Of a DNA stretch of 52,075 nt, positions 51,835 to 52,075 are shown piece by piece. Made by a program: the position numbers and the translations under genes. The DNA comes from Streptococcus suis. GTDB taxonomy: Bacteria; Bacillota; Bacilli; Lactobacillales; Streptococcaceae. The notes under the pieces are model-generated. The model saw only the letters and a program-made list of their open reading frames with translations, searched no databases and was not told where the DNA came from. The stretch is taken from contig NZ_POIZ01000066.1 of assembly GCF_002960425.1 (NCBI RefSeq), positions 1-52,075 of the forward strand. Reading direction: 5' to 3'. Each line of letters starts with the position of its first letter. The stretch's first letter is position 1.

Positions 51835-52075
51835 ATGAAATTTTTAGATTTATCTGCTGAGATAGGCGGTTTTAGGCTAGGGATGGAATCACAGGGTCAT
51901 AAATGCCTGGGCTTTTGTGAAATTGATAAATTCGCTAGAACATCTTATAAAGCTATGTTTATCACAGAAGGGGAAATAGAATACCATGACATTAAAGAGG
52001 TCACAGACCATGACTTTAGACAATTTAGAGGGCAAGTGGACATCATCTGCGGGGGATTTCCTTGCCAAGCATTTT
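51835..52075 (+). CDS. DNA cytosine-5 methyltransferase (partial, cut by window end)
   Basis: The first 80 codons of a C5 methyltransferase. Motif I is FLDLSAEIGGFRLGMESQGH (the usual F-A-G-x-G is replaced by DLSAEIGGF), then FCEIDKFA (motif II) and DIICGGFPCQAF (motif IV, with the catalytic Cys). It uses AdoMet to methylate DNA, commonly to escape host restriction; a few ICEs carry it beside repA. AGAGAGGAA precedes ATG 51835. The C-terminal target-recognition part is outside the window. Confidence 0.9.
   Translation, partial: MKFLDLSAEIGGFRLGMESQGHKCLGFCEIDKFARTSYKAMFITEGEIEYHDIKEVTDHDFRQFRGQVDIICGGFPCQAF

Noticed and set aside
1..52075. CRISPR arrays, tRNA and rRNA genes
   Set aside because: I looked for regularly spaced repeats and for tRNA-like cloverleaf and rRNA signatures and found none; a scan with tRNAscan-SE and a CRISPR finder would settle it.

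Overview
The window looks like Streptococcus suis, or a very close relative. The chromosomal part carries a typical low-GC streptococcal set (rplJ-rplL with an L10 leader, topA, a dprA with a ComX box, rnhB-rbgA, mutY). The accessory part matches the ICESa2603-like integrative elements common in S. suis. This is from recognition of protein and DNA sequence only; no database search was run.

Layout. (1) 1-10881 is a resistance island: the 3' end of erm(B), a palindrome and topoisomerase debris, tnpV, tet(O) with its leader and attenuator, a nucleotidyltransferase/methyltransferase pair, ant(6)-Ia, sat4 and aph(3')-IIIa, a frameshifted WYL regulator, a chimeric RibD-like/LPXTG ORF, an orphan erm(B) control region, a zeta-toxin scrap and the tail of a serine recombinase. 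It ends exactly inside a SNF2 helicase gene. (2) 10875-33230 is the right part of an ICE: SNF2 tail, small ICE genes, a VirB8/TcpC-like protein, a DUF3991/TOPRIM protein, an Abi protein with a HEPN-type motif, a candidate oriT, two accessory relaxosome genes and a relaxase. Cargo follows: a lipoprotein with a truncated exporter, and a GT-C membrane protein with a GtrB-type glycosyltransferase. Then come an IS982-family element interrupted by an IS3-family element, a Cro/C1-type regulator, a structured leader and three overlapping large serine recombinase genes. (3) At 33332 the ICE ends inside a NUDIX hydrolase gene and chromosome runs to rplL at 50499. (4) At the 3' end of rplL (15-bp att site) a second ICE begins, with a small ORF, repA, a tiny membrane peptide and a cytosine-C5 methyltransferase cut by the window edge.

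How it works together. The serine recombinase triplet would move ICE 1 at the NUDIX site. The relaxase and its accessory proteins would process oriT for transfer. The resistance island looks like an IME or transposon that landed in the ICE snf2 gene and then rearranged by recombination between erm(B)-associated repeats. The glycosyltransferase pair is the most plausible host-modifying cargo, resembling CsbB/YfhO-type systems that decorate surface polymers through a lipid-linked sugar.

The least explained signals are a highly structured intergenic RNA candidate with its own strong promoter (36935-37446), a structured leader ahead of the recombinase triplet (28128-28380), the RibD-LPXTG chimera (8522-9667), and a relic of an integrated element at the 5' end of rbgA (40985-41121).
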